Shown here piece after piece: positions 49,876-51,734 of a stretch of DNA of 51,734 bases. Positions within the stretch are counted from its first letter, which is position 1. Each line of letters opens with the position of its first letter. The stretch covers positions 1 to 51,734 of the forward strand of contig JBKQLU010000068.1 of NCBI GenBank assembly GCA_052326585.1, in the 5' to 3' direction. The position numbers were made by a program, and so were the translations under genes. The notes below the pieces were generated by a model, which was given only the letters and a program-made list of their open reading frames with translations, searched no databases and was not told where the DNA came from. This DNA comes from JAPLJC01 sp052326585 (GTDB lineage: Bacteria > Desulfobacterota > Desulfobaccia > Desulfobaccales > 0-14-0-80-60-11).

Positions 49876-50637
49876 GTGAAGACCCGTCTGGATCAGTTAT
49901 TGGTAACCAGGGGCCTGGCCCGGAGCCGGACTGAGGCCCAGGCCTTGATCCTGGCGGGGCGGGTCAGGCTGGCAGGGGGCGGCGTGGCAGTCAAACCCGG
50001 AACCCTGGTGGCCGGGGAGACGGCCCTCACCCTGAAGCCGGCGCCCCGTTTCGTCAGCCGGGGCGGTGACAAGCTGGCTGCGGCCCTGGAACACTTCCGG
50101 GTGCTGCCGGAGGCTAAGACCGCCTTGGACGCCGGGGCCTCCACCGGCGGCTTCACCCAGGTCCTCTTGCTGGCCGGGGCCAAAAAGGTCTATGCCGTGG
50201 ACGTGGGCTACGGCCAGCTCGACGCCACCCTGCGGGCCGACCCCCGGGTGGTGGCCCGGGAGCGCCTGAACCTCCGCTACCTGACTCGGGAAGACGTCCC
50301 CGAGGCCATCGACCTCATGACCCTGGACCTCTCCTTTATCTCCCTCACCCTGGTGCTGCCCCGCCTGCTGGAGTTTCTCCGCCCCGGCGGCGAGATCCTG
50401 GCCCTGGTGAAGCCCCAGTTCGAAGTGGGCAAGGGCCGGGTGGGTAAAGGGGGAGTGGTGCGGGAGCTGGCCCAGCAACAGGAAGCGGTGGCCAAGGTGG
50501 CGGCCGGAGCCGCGGCTCTCGGGTTTCAGGTGAGCCCGGCCTTCCCCTCCCCCCTCAAGGGCCCCAAGGGGAATCAAGAATATTTTCTGTATCTTATCGG
50601 TCCCGGGGCGGCGCCCGGCGCCGGCGGAAGTTATTGA
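49876..50637 (+). CDS. tlyA: TlyA-family rRNA 2'-O-methyltransferase
   Basis: The 253-residue protein has an S4 RNA-binding domain (RLDQLLVTRGLARSRTEAQALILAGRV) and an FtsJ/RrmJ-like methyltransferase with VSRGGDKLAAAL, the SAM motif DAGASTGGFTQVLL and the catalytic-type Asp/Lys in TLDLSFISL and LVKPQFE. Family members methylate 16S/23S rRNA; some are annotated as haemolysins. The start is a GTG. It stands alone, and its stop codon overlaps the htpX promoter. Confidence 0.95.
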   Translation: MKTRLDQLLVTRGLARSRTEAQALILAGRVRLAGGGVAVKPGTLVAGETALTLKPAPRFVSRGGDKLAAALEHFRVLPEAKTALDAGASTGGFTQVLLLAGAKKVYAVDVGYGQLDATLRADPRVVARERLNLRYLTREDVPEAIDLMTLDLSFISLTLVLPRLLEFLRPGGEILALVKPQFEVGKGRVGKGGVVRELAQQQEAVAKVAAGAAALGFQVSPAFPSPLKGPKGNQEYFLYLIGPGAAPGAGGSY

Positions 50638-50662
50638 CAAGAACCCTGGGGAATTTTAAAAT
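50634..50662 (+). promoter_or_regulatory. Near-consensus sigma-70 promoter for htpX
   Basis: TTGACA (50634-50639), 17 bp, TAAAAT (50657-50662, 5 of 6). The -35 box includes the TGA stop of tlyA. Confidence 0.7.
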
Positions 50663-50718
50663 TTATTAGTAACCCGCAAAAGTAAACTCTCTGATTTTTT
50701 TCACATAGGAGCAAGTAG

Positions 50719-51351
50719 ATGGAAAACCGGGTAAAAACCGTACTCTTGTTGACCGGGTTGACGATATTCCTGATTTTCATGGGGAAGCTGCTGGGCGGCC
50801 GCCAGGGTATGTACCTGGCCTTTATCCTGGCCTTGGGCATGAACTTCTTCAGCTATTGGTTCTCCGACAAGATTGTCCTGCGCATGTACAGGGCCCAGGA
50901 AGTGAGCCCGGCGGAAGCGCCGCAGATGCATCAGATGGTGGAGGAACTGGCCCATGAAGCGGGCATCCCCAAACCCAGGGTCTACGTCATCCCGGACGAG
51001 TCCCCCAACGCCTTCGCCACCGGCCGCAACCCGCAGCACGCCGCGGTGGCGGCCACCCAGGGAATCATCCGGCTGCTGACCCCGGTAGAGCTCAAGGGCG
51101 TGCTGGGCCACGAGCTGGGGCACGTGCTCAACCGCGATATCCTCGTCTCCAGCATCGCCGCCACCCTGGCAGGCGCCATCATGATCCTGGCGAGCATGGC
51201 CAGGTGGGGGGCAATCTTGGGTATGGGCCGGGATGACGAGGAGGGGGGAGGGATCTTTGGGGTTCTGATCATGTCCATCGTCGCCCCCATCGCCGCCATG
51301 CTCATCCAGATATCGTCGTCGTACCGGCTACCCGAACAATTCGAGGATTGA
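50719..51351 (+). pseudogene. htpX: HtpX membrane protease, C-terminally truncated
   Basis: HtpX is a zinc metalloprotease of inner-membrane quality control. Residues 1-198 match: two N-terminal membrane helices, PRVYVIPDESPNAFATGRNP and the zinc motif HELGH (GVLGHELGHVLNRD), then the third and fourth hydrophobic segments up to MLIQIS. After about 51310 the similarity stops; the family normally continues with an SREY.AD segment carrying the third zinc ligand and about 80 more residues. Instead the frame ends after 13 unrelated residues. AGGAG precedes ATG 50719. Without the Glu ligand the product should be inactive. Confidence 0.88.
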
Positions 51352-51527
51352 CGACCGAGGTGGTCTTGACGGCGGTTGACGGGATGCCGGTCGAGTGCGC
51401 GCTGAATTTCGATCACGTGTCGCTAGCGCAACGGAATCGAATGGGCCCAGTGTTGTGCAGTCTGCCGGAGACGCGATGGCTTGAAGTGCGGCGTGCGCTA
51501 CTCACGGCGTGCGGCTTCGGCATCTGA
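51309..51527 (+). pseudogene. 3' part of a mazF/pemK-type toxin gene
   Basis: In the +2 frame relative to htpX, 72 codons encode the C-terminal two thirds of a MazF-family endoribonuclease: PATRTIRGLTTEV, LTAVDGMPVECALNFDHV, LPETRWLEVRRALLTACGF, then TGA at 51525-51527. The N-terminal part with the start codon is missing and is replaced by htpX. Codon use (CGA, CTA, TTG) differs from the GC-rich genes to the left. Confidence 0.75.
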
Positions 51528-51588
51528 GACAGCGATGGACGCGGCGCAACCGGCGATCTCCGAAAAGGGCGCGCTACCGCCGACCCCT

Positions 51589-51734
51589 TTAACATTTCAG
51601 CGGGGAGCGTAATCGAGGTGCCTCTTGATGTTGATCAGGCGCATCGCTGCCACGCCTAGTTTTTCTTTTGGGGAAGTTGGCGATTTCGTAGCGTGCGGCG
51701 CGACTGAGGTCCTTCAACCGCCTATAATCGCGGT
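51589..51734 (-). CDS. Possible 3' end of an unknown gene at the right edge
   Basis: A minus-strand frame enters from the right edge and ends at TAA 51591-51589, reading RDYRRLKDLSRAARYEI at its start. The Arg/Leu-rich helix faintly recalls HEPN-type or other small helical proteins, but the match is too weak to name. The stretch 51528-51588 holds nothing recognised. Confidence 0.2.
   Translation of the reverse strand, partial: RDYRRLKDLSRAARYEIANFPKRKTRRGSDAPDQHQEAPRLRSPLKC

Noticed and set aside
51352..51734. Insertion sequence remnant at the right edge
   Set aside because: Translation gives a MazF-like C-terminus and no transposase motif; no terminal inverted repeat was found.

Overview
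The window is about 51.7 kb of high-GC bacterial chromosome. It most resembles a Desulfobacterota (former Deltaproteobacteria) genome, perhaps near the Desulfobacca/Syntrophobacter side. That placement rests on protein flavour (hopanoid genes, corrinoid methyltransfer parts, a Sfum_1244-like protein, a sigma-54 two-component pair beside kdp) and not on a marker tree. No rRNA, tRNA or CRISPR was recognised, and no intact transposase or integrase.

Layout. 0-5.5 kb (minus): a gene running off the left edge, guaA, an AT-rich orphan class III nucleotide cyclase, a Sfum_1244-like protein coupled to a secreted TPR protein, and a HigA-type antitoxin whose toxin seems reduced to a stub. 5.9-12.8 kb (minus): a hopanoid cluster, shc-hpnA-hpnH plus a GT39 glycosyltransferase, interrupted between hpnA and hpnH by a compact AT-rich pair (ComF-like phosphoribosyltransferase and SLOG-domain protein). 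12.9-20 kb (plus): an orphan minimal nucleotidyltransferase, lon, then two CNNM/CorC membrane proteins overlapping larC. 20-25.7 kb: a catabolic-looking cluster with a divergent MHS-type transporter, GntR regulator, UroD-like methyltransferase, corrinoid protein and LarA-like protein. 25.7-30.5 kb: two hypotheticals, murJ, nth and a lipoprotein. 30.6-35.1 kb (minus): thrS-infC-rpmI-rplT-pheS without pheT. 35.6-40.4 kb (plus): xseA-xseB-ispA-dxs. 40.5-49.8 kb (plus): sigma-54 response regulator, histidine kinase, a 32-codon ORF, kdpFABC and a kinase-less KdpD sensor. 49.9-51.7 kb: tlyA, then an htpX cut off and joined to the 3' part of a mazF toxin gene.

How it works together. dxs and ispA supply isoprenoid precursors that shc cyclises and HpnH extends, so early and late hopanoid synthesis both lie here. 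LarC, a nickel-pincer cofactor maturation enzyme, lies 4.4 kb from a LarA-family protein, with membrane proteins of a metal-transport family in its operon. The Kdp potassium pump appears to be wired to a sigma-54 two-component pair, while its KdpD keeps only the KdpD and USP input domains.

Most distinctive signals: the PRTase-SLOG cassette inside the hopanoid operon; many short intergenic arrays built on a 7-bp period but with unrelated units, some forming the ends of genes; a 137-bp element with perfect 20-bp terminal inverted repeats and decayed relatives; a probable ATC start codon for infC; an intrinsic terminator directly in front of thrS; and the htpX/mazF junction. All calls come from reading the sequence; no database search was run.
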